DNA from: Clostridiales bacterium UBA2432
GTDB taxonomy: Bacteria; Bacillota; Clostridia; Lachnospirales; Vallitaleaceae
Direction: 5' to 3'
DNA length: 27,879 nt
NCBI GenBank assembly: GCA_002342805.1
Contig: DDQW01000096.1
Span: forward strand, 84,122 to 112,000
The position numbers and the translations under genes were made by a program. Every line of letters begins with the position of its first letter. Position 1 is the stretch's first letter. The notes under the pieces were generated by a model, which saw nothing but the letters and a program-made list of their open reading frames with translations, made no database searches and was not told where the DNA came from. Positions 8,082 to 17,806 of this stretch are shown here, piece after piece.

Positions 8082-9557
8082 ATGATTACAGGTGAATTAA
8101 GAAGTAAGGTAGATAAAATCTGGGAGATATTTTGGACCGGTGGAATTACTAATCCACTGTCTGTTATTGAGCAGTTTACCTACCTTTTATTTATAAAGGG
8201 GCTTGATGACAAGCAAAAGGAAGAAGAAAGACTAGCTGAGTTTGTTGGTACGGATTTCAACAAAATATTCAATGACGATCAACAAAACCTAAGATGGCAT
8301 AAGTTCAAACAAATGAGTGCTACAGAGATGTATGAAACGGTTTCAAAAAAGGTGTTTCCATTTATCAAAACCATGCATGGTGACAAGGATTCAGCCTTTA
8401 CGAAATACATGGATGACGCCATCTTTATGATTCCAACACCACAGATGTTAGAAAAGATTGTAACAAATATTGATGGATTACCGATTAAAGAAGGCAATAC
8501 AACAGATGATACCAAAGGGGATTTATACGAGTATTTGCTTTCTAAGGTAGCAACCGCAGGTACTAATGGACAGTTTAGAACGCCTAGACACATTATCAAA
8601 ATGATGGTGGACTTGATGCAACCAACACCAACAGATATTATAGTTGACCCAGCAGCAGGTTCAGCAGGATTCCTTGTAGAAGCTGGTGAGTATTTAAAGC
8701 GAAATAATGAGGATATGTTCACTATAAAAGAATTGAAGGACCATTATCATAGAGATATGTTCTTTGGTAATGACATGGACAGAACCATGCTTCGTATCGG
8801 TGCTATGAACATGATGCTTCATGGTGTTGATCGACCTAATATTGAATATAGAGATTCCCTATCAGAAACCAATAAAGATAGAGAAAAATATACGCTAGTC
8901 CTTGCTAATCCACCTTTTAAAGGGTCGCTGGACTATGACAGTGTATCTGCTGACCTATTAAAAGTGACGAAAACAAAGAAGACAGAGCTATTATTTTTAG
9001 CCCTTTTCTTAAGAACACTAAAAAAAGGTGGCAGATGTGCATCAATTGTTCCGGATGGTGTATTATTCGGTAGTTCTAATGCACATAAATCTATTCGTAA
9101 AGAGATTGTAGAAAATCATCAATTACAAGCTATTATTTCCATGCCTAGTGGTGTATTTAAGCCTTATGCAGGGGTTTCTACTGCTATTATGATCTTTACT
9201 AAGACAGGTGCAGGTGGTACAGATAAAGTCTGGTTTTATGATATGCAGGCAGATGGTTTGTCTCTTGATGACAAGCGTCAACCAGTTGATGAGAACGATA
9301 TTCCAGATATTATCAGTCGTTATCATAATCTTGAGAAAGAAAAGGATAGAAAGCGTACTGAAAAGTCGTTCTTCATTACGAAAAAAGAAATTAAAGACAA
9401 TGGTTATGATCTTTCAATCAACAAGTATAAAGAAGTTGAATATGACAGGGTGGAATATGATAAACCTTCAGTGATAATGAAGAGAATTGATGAAATTGAT
9501 GTAGAAATTAAAACTTTGAAAGCAGAATTAAAGACACTGCTAAATTTAGATTTGTAG
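8082..9557 (+). CDS. hsdM: type I restriction-modification system methyltransferase subunit HsdM
   Basis: HsdM transfers a methyl group from SAM to adenine N6 at the site chosen by HsdS; two copies join one HsdS. The N-terminal helical HsdM_N domain spans about residues 1-140. The SAM-binding motif DPAAGSAGF is at 189-197 and the N6-adenine catalytic motif NPPF at 276-279. A C-terminal coiled-coil tail contacts HsdS in the family. Length (491) is typical and no motif is damaged. The ribosome binding site is GGGAGG. hsdS follows after 10 bp. Confidence 0.95.
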   Translation: MITGELRSKVDKIWEIFWTGGITNPLSVIEQFTYLLFIKGLDDKQKEEERLAEFVGTDFNKIFNDDQQNLRWHKFKQMSATEMYETVSKKVFPFIKTMHGDKDSAFTKYMDDAIFMIPTPQMLEKIVTNIDGLPIKEGNTTDDTKGDLYEYLLSKVATAGTNGQFRTPRHIIKMMVDLMQPTPTDIIVDPAAGSAGFLVEAGEYLKRNNEDMFTIKELKDHYHRDMFFGNDMDRTMLRIGAMNMMLHGVDRPNIEYRDSLSETNKDREKYTLVLANPPFKGSLDYDSVSADLLKVTKTKKTELLFLALFLRTLKKGGRCASIVPDGVLFGSSNAHKSIRKEIVENHQLQAIISMPSGVFKPYAGVSTAIMIFTKTGAGGTDKVWFYDMQADGLSLDDKRQPVDENDIPDIISRYHNLEKEKDRKRTEKSFFITKKEIKDNGYDLSINKYKEVEYDRVEYDKPSVIMKRIDEIDVEIKTLKAELKTLLNLDL

Positions 9558-9567
9558 GGATGATGAT

Positions 9568-10590
9568 ATGAAAGTAAAAGATATATGTAGTTATGGTGTG
9601 AAGTCAAAAGTTAAAGCTGGAGACGGACTGTCTGAAGGGAAATATAATTTTTATACTTCAAGCGCAGTTTGTAATAAGTATCTTGATGATTATCAATTTG
9701 AAGAGCCAGGAATTATTATGGGAACTGGTGGGAACGCAACATTACATTATTCAAATGGAAAATTCTCTGTATCAACAGATTGTGTGACTTTGTTTCCTGA
9801 TGAAAGACTTGAAACCAAGTATTTGTACTATTATTTTAAGAGTAATATGAATATATTACAGGCCGGGTTTAAAGGTGCAGGTCTAAAACATACAAGTAAG
9901 AAGTATATAAATGAAATCAATATCAAAAACATTTCTAGTATTCAAGAGCAAAGGGAAGTTATCGGTATTTTAGAGAAAATAGAGACAATCTTAGAACACA
10001 AAAAAGAGCAGTTAAACCAGTATGATACCCTCATCAAATCCCGATTTGTCGAGTTGTTTGGTGACCCAATTGAGAACAATAAGAATTTTGAAAGTATACC
10101 TGGAGAAAATGTCTTTAAACTTTCAAATGGAAAGACAATACCACAAAATGAAAGAAAAGAATGTGGTATTCCAGCGTACGGTGGAAACGGGATATCATGG
10201 TACACAGACAATGTACTGTTTGAACAAGATACGATTGTGGTTGGCCGAGTAGGTTTTCAAAGTGGTAATGTTAATTTAGCTAAAGGACCTCTTTGGGTTA
10301 CAGATAACGCAATGTACATTAGTCAAATTCTAGATGAAAATTATGAACTGGAGTTTCTTTATGCATTAATGGAACATATAGATTTTACACGTTATCAAGA
10401 TGCTGGAGACTTGAAGAAAGTTACACAAAAACCATTTATGCAGATGAAGTATATAAAGCCTCCAATTTCTTTACAGAAGGAATATTTGCTGTTCGTACAT
10501 CATGTTGATAAATTAAAGCTTGAGGTTCAGAAGTCACTTGCTGAGACCCAAATTCTGTTTGATTCACTAATGCAGAAGTATTTTGAATAA
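9568..10590 (+). CDS. hsdS: type I restriction-modification specificity subunit HsdS
   Basis: HsdS recognises the bipartite DNA target and tethers HsdM and HsdR. Two target recognition domains are visible, about residues 1-120 and 175-300. Each is followed by a conserved helical region: the first runs QEQREVIGILEKIETILEHKK and on to FVELFGDP, the second QKEYLLFVHHVDKLK to the C-terminus. At 340 residues it is shorter than the enterobacterial subunits but in the range for compact HsdS proteins, and both halves appear complete. No inverted repeat, second hsdS copy or adjacent recombinase suggests phase variation. It is 10 bp from hsdM and 17 bp from the ATPase gene. Confidence 0.93.
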   Translation: MKVKDICSYGVKSKVKAGDGLSEGKYNFYTSSAVCNKYLDDYQFEEPGIIMGTGGNATLHYSNGKFSVSTDCVTLFPDERLETKYLYYYFKSNMNILQAGFKGAGLKHTSKKYINEINIKNISSIQEQREVIGILEKIETILEHKKEQLNQYDTLIKSRFVELFGDPIENNKNFESIPGENVFKLSNGKTIPQNERKECGIPAYGGNGISWYTDNVLFEQDTIVVGRVGFQSGNVNLAKGPLWVTDNAMYISQILDENYELEFLYALMEHIDFTRYQDAGDLKKVTQKPFMQMKYIKPPISLQKEYLLFVHHVDKLKLEVQKSLAETQILFDSLMQKYFE

Positions 10591-10607
10591 TAATAGGAGG
10601 TGGAGTT

Positions 10608-12146
10608 ATGAGACTTAAAAGAATAAAATTACTGAGTGATTACAAGATTTTCAAGAAAGATCAAGTTTTTGCTTTTGGCGACGACTCCACCCTTGGAATA
10701 GTTGGAATAAATGGTAGTGGTAAATCAATTCTTCTTGAATTGATATCCAAAATATTTGTTGATGCCAGTAATCAAATAACTCAGGGGAATTATTTAAGTG
10801 ACATAAGTTATGAAGCTATTTATTCTTTACAGAAAGACCATATGATTGAAAGCGTTTTAATAGGAATAGGTGGGGAATGGGAAGCTACTGATCATGTGTT
10901 GATTAAGTTAGAAAATCAGTCTCAGAATTTTAAAATGATTATTTCAAATGAAAACAATGAGTTTGAAATAGAAAATATTAACATATATTATGTATTCTTT
11001 CCTAGAAAAATCGTGGTTTACTCATCTGGTCATAATGAAGGGGTTAGTGATGAAATCATTAACTATAAACTTTATTCTTTAGCAGAAAAGGACAGTCAGA
11101 AGATTAAGAAGAATAATTACGGCGAGGTTATAAATAAGGGGATACTTGATCGCTATAATGAACTATTTTACTATTTTGATGATACGATAAGTAAATTGGC
11201 CATCCTTACATCATTTATGTTTGAGTCTGGAAATCAAGCAATACTATCAGAGTTTTTTGAGAAGGCGTTAGTGACTTCGTTTAAGATAAGACTGGATAAG
11301 AAAGATAGATATGATGAAGATATTTACTTCGATGAGAAGGCATCATATCTATTAAATGAAATTATGAGCTATGCAAATACAGGTCATGTAAATGAAAACG
11401 GATTTAAATATTATGAGTTTCATGTACCAGAGAATAGAGAACGTGAACAAATGTCTTTATTAGCCTTTTTTGAAGGATTACAAAGACTTTATGACTACAA
11501 TATTTATAAGATTAAGAAAAGGGCTCGAAACAGAATTATATATGGAAATGAAAAAAACAAGAAATCTTTAGTCGATTGGAACATAGCAAATAATAGAGTG
11601 TTTGAACTACTTGAAATGACTTTTGTAACAGAAAGCGGGTCTGAACTGGATTTGAGAAACTTTTCTGATGGTGAGTATCAAGTGCTCCAACTAATTAGCA
11701 TACTCAATATCTTTTACGGAAGTAACATTCTATTTTTGTTAGATGAGCCAGAGACACATTTTAATCCGAGTTGGAAGTCTTTATTTGTCTCAAAGGTAAA
11801 GTCTATGCTTGATCCGATGTCACAGGCTATATTTTCATCTCATAATCCAGAAGTAATAACAGACTTAAGAAAAACAAGTGTTGTGAGTATGAAACGAGGC
11901 TTACAAAGCAGTTTGCAAATTGAAACTTTTGGTGCTAATCCGAATATGATTAGTGCTAATCTGTTTGACAAGAGAAACACTGTAGCAGAATTGGCTAAAC
12001 AGGAAATAAGTGTATTTAGAAGTAAAATTAATCAAGCTACTAATGAGCAGGAATTAGAAGAACTTAAACGTGAAATTGAAAATACTCTAGGTGATTCATC
12101 AGAACGCTTGATGTTGATTATTGAGATTCAAAAGAGGATGATGTAA
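10608..12146 (+). CDS. AAA/ABC-type ATPase, Septu PtuA-like
   Basis: This 512-residue protein is a SMC/OLD-like AAA ATPase. Walker A GINGSGKS is at residues 33-40, an ABC-type signature (SDGEY) near 353, Walker B with the catalytic glutamate (LFLLDEPETHF) near 376-384, and the H-loop (SSHNPE) near 411. A long insert separates the two halves. The next gene, an HNH nuclease, begins on the base after its stop codon (TAAATG), so the two are tightly coupled. An ATPase plus an HNH partner is the layout of the Septu anti-phage system (PtuA and PtuB), and length and order agree. The pair sits between hsdS and hsdR. It might instead be an uncharacterised accessory of the type I system. Confidence 0.75.
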   Translation: MRLKRIKLLSDYKIFKKDQVFAFGDDSTLGIVGINGSGKSILLELISKIFVDASNQITQGNYLSDISYEAIYSLQKDHMIESVLIGIGGEWEATDHVLIKLENQSQNFKMIISNENNEFEIENINIYYVFFPRKIVVYSSGHNEGVSDEIINYKLYSLAEKDSQKIKKNNYGEVINKGILDRYNELFYYFDDTISKLAILTSFMFESGNQAILSEFFEKALVTSFKIRLDKKDRYDEDIYFDEKASYLLNEIMSYANTGHVNENGFKYYEFHVPENREREQMSLLAFFEGLQRLYDYNIYKIKKRARNRIIYGNEKNKKSLVDWNIANNRVFELLEMTFVTESGSELDLRNFSDGEYQVLQLISILNIFYGSNILFLLDEPETHFNPSWKSLFVSKVKSMLDPMSQAIFSSHNPEVITDLRKTSVVSMKRGLQSSLQIETFGANPNMISANLFDKRNTVAELAKQEISVFRSKINQATNEQELEELKREIENTLGDSSERLMLIIEIQKRMM

Positions 12147-13088
12147 ATGTGGTACTTTTACAATGAATTTGAAAATGAAGAATTAGAGGGCCTTATAAAT
12201 CAAATCAATAGTGTATTTACCGATATTTTCACATCGGTAGTATTTGAGTATCCAAGCTGGATGAATGAGATCAAACTCAAAAGTGATTTTGAAGCGTTTA
12301 AAGGTACGTTTGAGTTAAGTCGCCCAGAGGAAAGAGAAAAGTTAATTGATGCCTTCAGCAAGAATATTCAAGTTGAAAATGTATGTAATATGACTGTTGA
12401 TCCAGTTTCTTATGAAGATTTACTAAATGGCTCAAGCGAAGATTTTATACGATGTATAAGTGCTTTAAAAACGATACAGGATTATCTATATAATAATTTA
12501 TTGAAATTAAAGGGCTTTGTTGAAGAAGTAGGAACGCTCAAGAATTATTATGAAAAATTTTATGATGAGTCAATAGAATATGTATGCCCATTTTGCGGAA
12601 TAGGTCCTATGTTAACATCAAAAGACAAATTTCGTGAAGCTTTTGATCACTTTTTACCAAGATCGAAATATCCTTTTGTTTCATTGCTTAGGAAGAACCT
12701 TTTTCCTATTTGTCATACATGTAATTCTACATATAAAGGTGACAAGAATCCTAGAGATTATGGTAAAGTGTTCTATCCATTTATGAGAGACGATAATGAT
12801 TGTGAACCTGTTTTTACTATTAGAACAGGTGTAATCGAAAACCTTGAAATTGCTAGCCAGTATTTTCAAGGTGAGATAGAGACTTGGAATGAAGTGTTTG
12901 GAATTAAAGATCGGATAAAAAACTTTGCTGAAGTAAATCTTAGTGGATGGATGTCAAATGTCTCTGAAGCTGTTGGTATTTACAATATTGATTTAGAAAC
13001 AGCAAAAAATGCTGAAATAGAAAGATGTAAATCAAATAAAATGCAAGATCATAAATTTATAAAGAAAGCTGCTTTAGAAGCATTATAG
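12147..13088 (+). CDS. HNH endonuclease, Septu PtuB-like
   Basis: The 313-residue protein carries a zinc-ribbon HNH nuclease in its second half. Structural cysteines are C147/C150 (CPFCG) and C189/C192 (CHTCN). The catalytic core is D167-H168 (DHFLPRSKYP), N184 (KNLFP) and N193 with the following lysine (KGDKNPRDYG). The DHFLP and CNxxKG arrangement is the one found in PtuB and in HNH partners of SMC-like ATPases. The N-terminal ~140 residues are mostly helical with no recognised domain and could hold the ATPase contact. It starts directly at the stop of the ATPase gene and is 20 bp from hsdR. In Septu the ATPase controls the nuclease, which then cuts DNA or RNA; the same is inferred here. 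Confidence 0.75.
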   Translation: MWYFYNEFENEELEGLINQINSVFTDIFTSVVFEYPSWMNEIKLKSDFEAFKGTFELSRPEEREKLIDAFSKNIQVENVCNMTVDPVSYEDLLNGSSEDFIRCISALKTIQDYLYNNLLKLKGFVEEVGTLKNYYEKFYDESIEYVCPFCGIGPMLTSKDKFREAFDHFLPRSKYPFVSLLRKNLFPICHTCNSTYKGDKNPRDYGKVFYPFMRDDNDCEPVFTIRTGVIENLEIASQYFQGEIETWNEVFGIKDRIKNFAEVNLSGWMSNVSEAVGIYNIDLETAKNAEIERCKSNKMQDHKFIKKAALEAL

Positions 13089-13108
13089 ATTATAAAAGGG
13101 GGAATACC

Positions 13109-16100
13109 ATGTGTTACAACTTTGATTTCCTAAAAAAAGAAGATAAATATAAGGACTTTACATACGCCTGTATCGAAGCTGAAAAGAGCTTGGTGGTTTC
13201 CTATGCCAGTACAGCGATTCTTGCACGTAGAGCCTTAGAACTGGCTGTTAAGTGGGTCTTTTCTTATGATCATGAGTTAGACGCCCCTTATCAAGACAAC
13301 CTTGCTTCCTTAATTCATGATTACCGTTTTAAAGGCATTATTGATACCAAGCTTTTCCCCATGATTACCTACATTCAAAAGCTTGGTAATAAAGCGGTAC
13401 ATTCAGCAACGCCAATTTCAAGAGACCAAGCTGTATTAGCCCTTCGTAATCTATTTGAATTTATTTCATGGATTGATTATTGTTATTCTGATGAATATGA
13501 AGAGATTACATTTGATGAGAGCCTACTTGGGGATAATGAAAAAGAAAGAAAAACCAGAGATGAACTGAAAGATTTATATGAGCGTCTGGGTTCAAAAGAC
13601 CGTAAACTTGAAGAAATCATCAAAGAAAATGAAACCCTAAGACGTGAAAATGCGGCTAAACGTGTTGATAATAAGAGAAATCGTGATTTTAGGGTCGATG
13701 AGATTTCTGAGTTCAAAACTAGAAAAATGTACATTGATCTTGAGATTGAATTAAGCGGATGGACAATTGGTAAGGACTGCCTTGAAGAAGTTGAAGTCGA
13801 TGGTATGCCTAATCAAGCAAAAATTGGTTTTGTAGATTATGTGCTTTATGCAGAAAATGGCAAGCCACTGGCAGTGATTGAAGCAAAGAAAACCTCTGTG
13901 AATCCTAGAATGGGTCAGATTCAAGCCCAGCGTTATGCAGATTGTTTAGAAAAAGAACATAAATTTAGACCCATGATTTTTTATACCAATGGCTTTGAAT
14001 ATTATCTATGGGATGACCGCAGTTATCCAGAGCGTTTGGTTTCGGGCATATACACCAAGGAAGAACTAGAATGGCTACATTTTAAGAGACAAAACAAATC
14101 GTCTTTAAAAGACCCTGTAATTAATGACGATATCACCAATCGTCATTATCAAAAGATGGCCATTACAGCAGTATGTGATACTTTGGATAAGGGGAATCGT
14201 AAAGCTCTTCTTGTCATGGCAACAGGTTCTGGCAAGACTAGAACAGCCATATCCATTGTTGATGTATTGATTAAAAGGGGATGGGTTAAAAACATTCTTT
14301 TCCTTGCAGATCGTAAAGCTTTAGTTAAGCAAGCCAAGAAGAACTTTAAGGCATTATTACCGGAGCTTTCTCTTTGTAATTTACTGGACAGCAAAGACAA
14401 TCCAGAGAGTAGAATGATTTTTTCAACTTATCCGACCATGATGAATGCCATTGACGATGTAAAGAATAAACGAGACCAAAAGCTTTTTACAAGTGGGCAT
14501 TTTGATCTCATTATCATAGATGAAAGTCACCGAAGTATTTATAAAAAATATCAGGATATTTTTAATTACTTTGATGCCATTTTATTAGGTTTAACAGCAA
14601 CACCTAAAAGTGACCTTGATAAAAATACCTATACTATTTTTGAACTTGAAAACAATGTGCCAACTTATGCATATGAGTTAGGTGAGGCCATAGAAGATGA
14701 GTATTTGGTGCCTTATCATACCATTGAAACAAAGATGAAGTTTTTAGAACAAGGGATTCATTACGATGACCTTACAGAAGAAGAAAAAGAGCTGTTTGAA
14801 GAAACCTTTGATGACGATGTAAAAGACATTAGTGGTGAAGCTTTAAATTCATTCTTATTCAATGACAATACCATCGATACGGTTATACAAGAATTGATGG
14901 AAAAAGGACTTAAAGTAGAAGGTGGCGACAAATTAGGGAAGACCATTATCTTTGCTAAGAATAAGAAACATGCAGATTTCATTGTAAAGCGCTTTAATGC
15001 ACTTTATCCGGAGTATAAAGGTGATTTTGCAAAACCAGTTTATACTGGTATTAATTATGTGGAAAGCACCATGGATGATTTTGAAGTGAAAAACAAACTG
15101 CCTCAGATTGCTGTATCTGTGGATATGCTGGATACTGGGATTGATATTCCTGAGATTCTTAATCTTGTTTTCTTCAAGAAGGTGCGTTCAAAGACTAAGT
15201 TTTGGCAGATGATTGGTCGTGGCACCAGACTATGCGAAGATTTATATGGTGTTGGCATTGATAAAGAAAGCTTTAGAATCTTTGATTACTGTGGCAACTT
15301 TGAATTCTTTAGAACCAATAAAAACGGTAAAGAAGCCAAGATGATGAAGTCACTGACAGAAAATCTTTTCAATATCCGTATAGGCATCATTAAAGAGCTT
15401 CAAAATTTAGATTATCAAACGGATGAGTATATAAATCACAGAAAGGCATTAATTGAGGGGATTTTGAAAGAAGTGAAGGCTGTTGATGAAACGAAATTCA
15501 ATGCCAGAATGAAGCTTCAATTCCTACATAAATTCAATCAGGAGATTGCTTTTGAAAGTTTATCAGATGCTGATGTTAGAGAACTAGAAGAACACGTTGC
15601 CCCACTTATTCCAGCCATAGATGATGATGAACTGGCTAAACGATTTGATTATTTGATGTACACTATCGAATATGCAGACTTAAAAAGAGTGCCTGCATCA
15701 AAACCGAAAAACCGAGTGGTAACAACAGCAGAGAAGCTAACTTTTAAGGGGACTATTGAAAAGGTTAAGAAACAGGAAGCCTTAATCTATAAAGTTCAGA
15801 CCAATGAACACTGGGAAGAAGCAGATATTTTTGATCATGAAGAAGTCCGTGAAGCCTTTAGAGAATTGATTAAATTCTTAGACAGCAAATCTGGTGAAAT
15901 TTATTATACCAATTTTACAGATGAAATTATGGAATCCAAAGAAAGTCCAGGGGAGTACTCTGTGAATGACATGCAAAGTTACCGTAAAAAGGTGAATAAG
16001 TATTTAATGGAGCATCAAAATGATCTGGTCATCTATAAGCTTAGAAATAATAATCCTTTAACAGAAGAAGATATCAAATATCTAGAAAAAGTATTATGGC

Positions 16101-16432
16101 AGGAGCTAGGAACAAAAGATGATTATGTCAAGGAGTTTGGTGATGAACCACTGCTTAAACTGGTGAGTAAAATTGTAGGCTTAGACCCACAAGCAGCCAA
16201 TGAAGTGTTTTCAGAGTTTTTATCTGATGAAAGCCTTAATATCAATCAAATGGAATTTGTGAAGTTGGTGGTCAATTATATGATTAAAAACGGTAGCTTA
16301 GACAAGCGGGTTCTCAATGAACATCCCTTTAATAAGCGTGGCAATGTGATGAACCTATTTGATGGCAAGCTTGATGTGGCAAAGCGTATTATTGGTGCAA
16401 TTGATCAGATTAATGGTAGGTTGAGTGTTTAG
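13109..16432 (+). CDS. hsdR: type I restriction enzyme endonuclease subunit HsdR
   Basis: HsdR translocates and cuts unmodified DNA as part of the HsdR2M2S complex. The N-terminus resembles DUF4145 (about residues 1-125) and leads through a short coiled coil to the nuclease domain, with D243 and the E258-A-K260 pair forming the PD-(D/E)XK site. The SF2 helicase motor has Walker A ATGSGKT at 371-377, DESH at 471-474, LTATPKS and motif VI QMIGRGTR. A C-terminal EcoEI_R_C-like domain follows, giving 1107 residues. All catalytic motifs are present. Its distance from hsdMS, caused by the two-gene ATPase-HNH insertion, is unusual. Confidence 0.94.
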   Translation: MCYNFDFLKKEDKYKDFTYACIEAEKSLVVSYASTAILARRALELAVKWVFSYDHELDAPYQDNLASLIHDYRFKGIIDTKLFPMITYIQKLGNKAVHSATPISRDQAVLALRNLFEFISWIDYCYSDEYEEITFDESLLGDNEKERKTRDELKDLYERLGSKDRKLEEIIKENETLRRENAAKRVDNKRNRDFRVDEISEFKTRKMYIDLEIELSGWTIGKDCLEEVEVDGMPNQAKIGFVDYVLYAENGKPLAVIEAKKTSVNPRMGQIQAQRYADCLEKEHKFRPMIFYTNGFEYYLWDDRSYPERLVSGIYTKEELEWLHFKRQNKSSLKDPVINDDITNRHYQKMAITAVCDTLDKGNRKALLVMATGSGKTRTAISIVDVLIKRGWVKNILFLADRKALVKQAKKNFKALLPELSLCNLLDSKDNPESRMIFSTYPTMMNAIDDVKNKRDQKLFTSGHFDLIIIDESHRSIYKKYQDIFNYFDAILLGLTATPKSDLDKNTYTIFELENNVPTYAYELGEAIEDEYLVPYHTIETKMKFLEQGIHYDDLTEEEKELFEETFDDDVKDISGEALNSFLFNDNTIDTVIQELMEKGLKVEGGDKLGKTIIFAKNKKHADFIVKRFNALYPEYKGDFAKPVYTGINYVESTMDDFEVKNKLPQIAVSVDMLDTGIDIPEILNLVFFKKVRSKTKFWQMIGRGTRLCEDLYGVGIDKESFRIFDYCGNFEFFRTNKNGKEAKMMKSLTENLFNIRIGIIKELQNLDYQTDEYINHRKALIEGILKEVKAVDETKFNARMKLQFLHKFNQEIAFESLSDADVRELEEHVAPLIPAIDDDELAKRFDYLMYTIEYADLKRVPASKPKNRVVTTAEKLTFKGTIEKVKKQEALIYKVQTNEHWEEADIFDHEEVREAFRELIKFLDSKSGEIYYTNFTDEIMESKESPGEYSVNDMQSYRKKVNKYLMEHQNDLVIYKLRNNNPLTEEDIKYLEKVLWQELGTKDDYVKEFGDEPLLKLVSKIVGLDPQAANEVFSEFLSDESLNINQMEFVKLVVNYMIKNGSLDKRVLNEHPFNKRGNVMNLFDGKLDVAKRIIGAIDQINGRLSV

Positions 16433-16476
16433 AAAGCCTAACAGTATTAATTGCCACAAAATGAGAGGTGAAAATC

Positions 16477-17745
16477 ATGGAGTACTTTCTAATCGGAATA
16501 ATAACAATCTTAATAGCTGCCTTGATTTTCGTTGTCCAAAAGAAAAGAACAGAAACAACGAGTTCAAGGGATGAAGGCGACAATGAAACAGGGCTTGTTG
16601 AGATAGATTTACTTGAAAAAGATCTATTTCAGCGTAGTAATATTGTTAAAGTAGAGCAACTTCCATTGACGCAATTCATTGATGATAAATCACTATTTGA
16701 GATTAAAGACAAGAAGGTTGTTGCACGAATTTCTGAAACAATACCTACTGCTGCAGATAAGATTGCAAAAACAATGGATAATAGGGCTTTAGATAAAGTT
16801 GAATTATATAGAGCGGTTATACCTAGTGGAGCAACGCTTGTTGATTCAAAACAAATGAAAGGTGCAGCTAGAGGATTTTATAGGGGTAAAAATAGCATAA
16901 AAGGACATGCTAATTTTGTTAAAACGAATCCTCAAAAAATCTCGAAAGTGAGCACTATGGCTAATGGAGTTGCAAACATAATGTCTGTGGGCTCTTTGGT
17001 CGTGGGACAATATTACATGACAGAGATTAGCTCAAAGCTTGAAAGTATTAGTAATAGCATTAGCCAGATTAGTGATTTTCAAAATCGTGAATTTAAAAGT
17101 CGTATTTTGTCACTGATTGCAAGAGTTGAAAAAATTTCTAATTATAGTATGGAAATTCTAGAGAATGATGAGTTGAGAATTCTTAAGTTGCAGACTTTGG
17201 ACGACTTAGAAGGTGAAGGAACTCAATTACTCCAACAAGTGAACTTAACGATTAGCGAATTAATAAATAAAAATCATAAACTGGATTATAAGACCTATCA
17301 AGTGAAAGTAGATGAGTTCTCTATTTTAGCTGAATATCAGAGAATTCTAATCAATCTTTTAGAGGAAATATGCAAGTTGACATACTTATTAGGCAAAGGC
17401 GAAATATCAAATGAAATGAGTTATTCTATTTATAACACCTATTTAAACCAATCCAATCAAACGATAGAAACGCTAGAGGTATGGCATGAAGAACAAGTCG
17501 GGCACCTTGGTATTGAAATTGATAAGAATAGAGTTATGAAAAAAGGATTTTTTGCAACTGCTCTAGGAGTTGTTAAGGAAGATTTGAAATACAAGGAGCT
17601 TGCAAACGGATTATTAGATAAAATAAATGGCCAAAGATCTGAAAACCGATTGGTAGTCAATAGTACCAAGAATTTATACGATGAAGACGTTCAGATTATT
17701 ATCAAAGATGGGAAATACTATTACTTGCGTGAGTCAACGGAGTAG
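16477..17745 (+). CDS. unrecognised membrane-anchored coiled-coil protein in the defence island
   Basis: I do not recognise this 422-residue protein. It begins with one clear membrane helix (about residues 3-22, YFLIGIITILIAALIFVVQ) followed by a KKR stop-transfer, so the bulk faces the cytoplasm. A basic, glycine-containing patch (GAARGFYRGKNS, about 126-137) precedes a moderately hydrophobic stretch near 161-182 and a long helical, coiled-coil-prone region (about 183-330). The C-terminus ends in short β-like strands (VQIIIKDGKYYYLR). The ATG at 16477 is preferred over a GTG at 16468 that overlaps the AGAGG ribosome binding site. It lies 44 bp after hsdR and 61 bp before mrr, so it belongs to the defence operon. 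A membrane-acting effector or sensor is conceivable but unproven. Confidence 0.8.
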   Translation: MEYFLIGIITILIAALIFVVQKKRTETTSSRDEGDNETGLVEIDLLEKDLFQRSNIVKVEQLPLTQFIDDKSLFEIKDKKVVARISETIPTAADKIAKTMDNRALDKVELYRAVIPSGATLVDSKQMKGAARGFYRGKNSIKGHANFVKTNPQKISKVSTMANGVANIMSVGSLVVGQYYMTEISSKLESISNSISQISDFQNREFKSRILSLIARVEKISNYSMEILENDELRILKLQTLDDLEGEGTQLLQQVNLTISELINKNHKLDYKTYQVKVDEFSILAEYQRILINLLEEICKLTYLLGKGEISNEMSYSIYNTYLNQSNQTIETLEVWHEEQVGHLGIEIDKNRVMKKGFFATALGVVKEDLKYKELANGLLDKINGQRSENRLVVNSTKNLYDEDVQIIIKDGKYYYLRESTE

Positions 17746-17806
17746 GACATTTATAGGTTGAAATTGATTAATATCAAAATATGAAAAGATAGGAGGCGAG
17801 AGTTCT

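Noticed and set aside
8279..8722. 147-residue minus-strand frame inside hsdM
   Set aside because: It is antisense to the conserved methyltransferase domain with its motif I and shows no recognisable protein features.
9568..10590. Phase-variable hsdS locus
   Set aside because: A single hsdS copy, no inverted repeats in the recognition domains and no adjacent invertase; the recombinases are over 11 kb away.
10608..13088. Retron containing PtuA/PtuB effectors
   Set aside because: Some retrons use PtuAB effectors, but no reverse transcriptase gene or msr-msd-like structure lies nearby.
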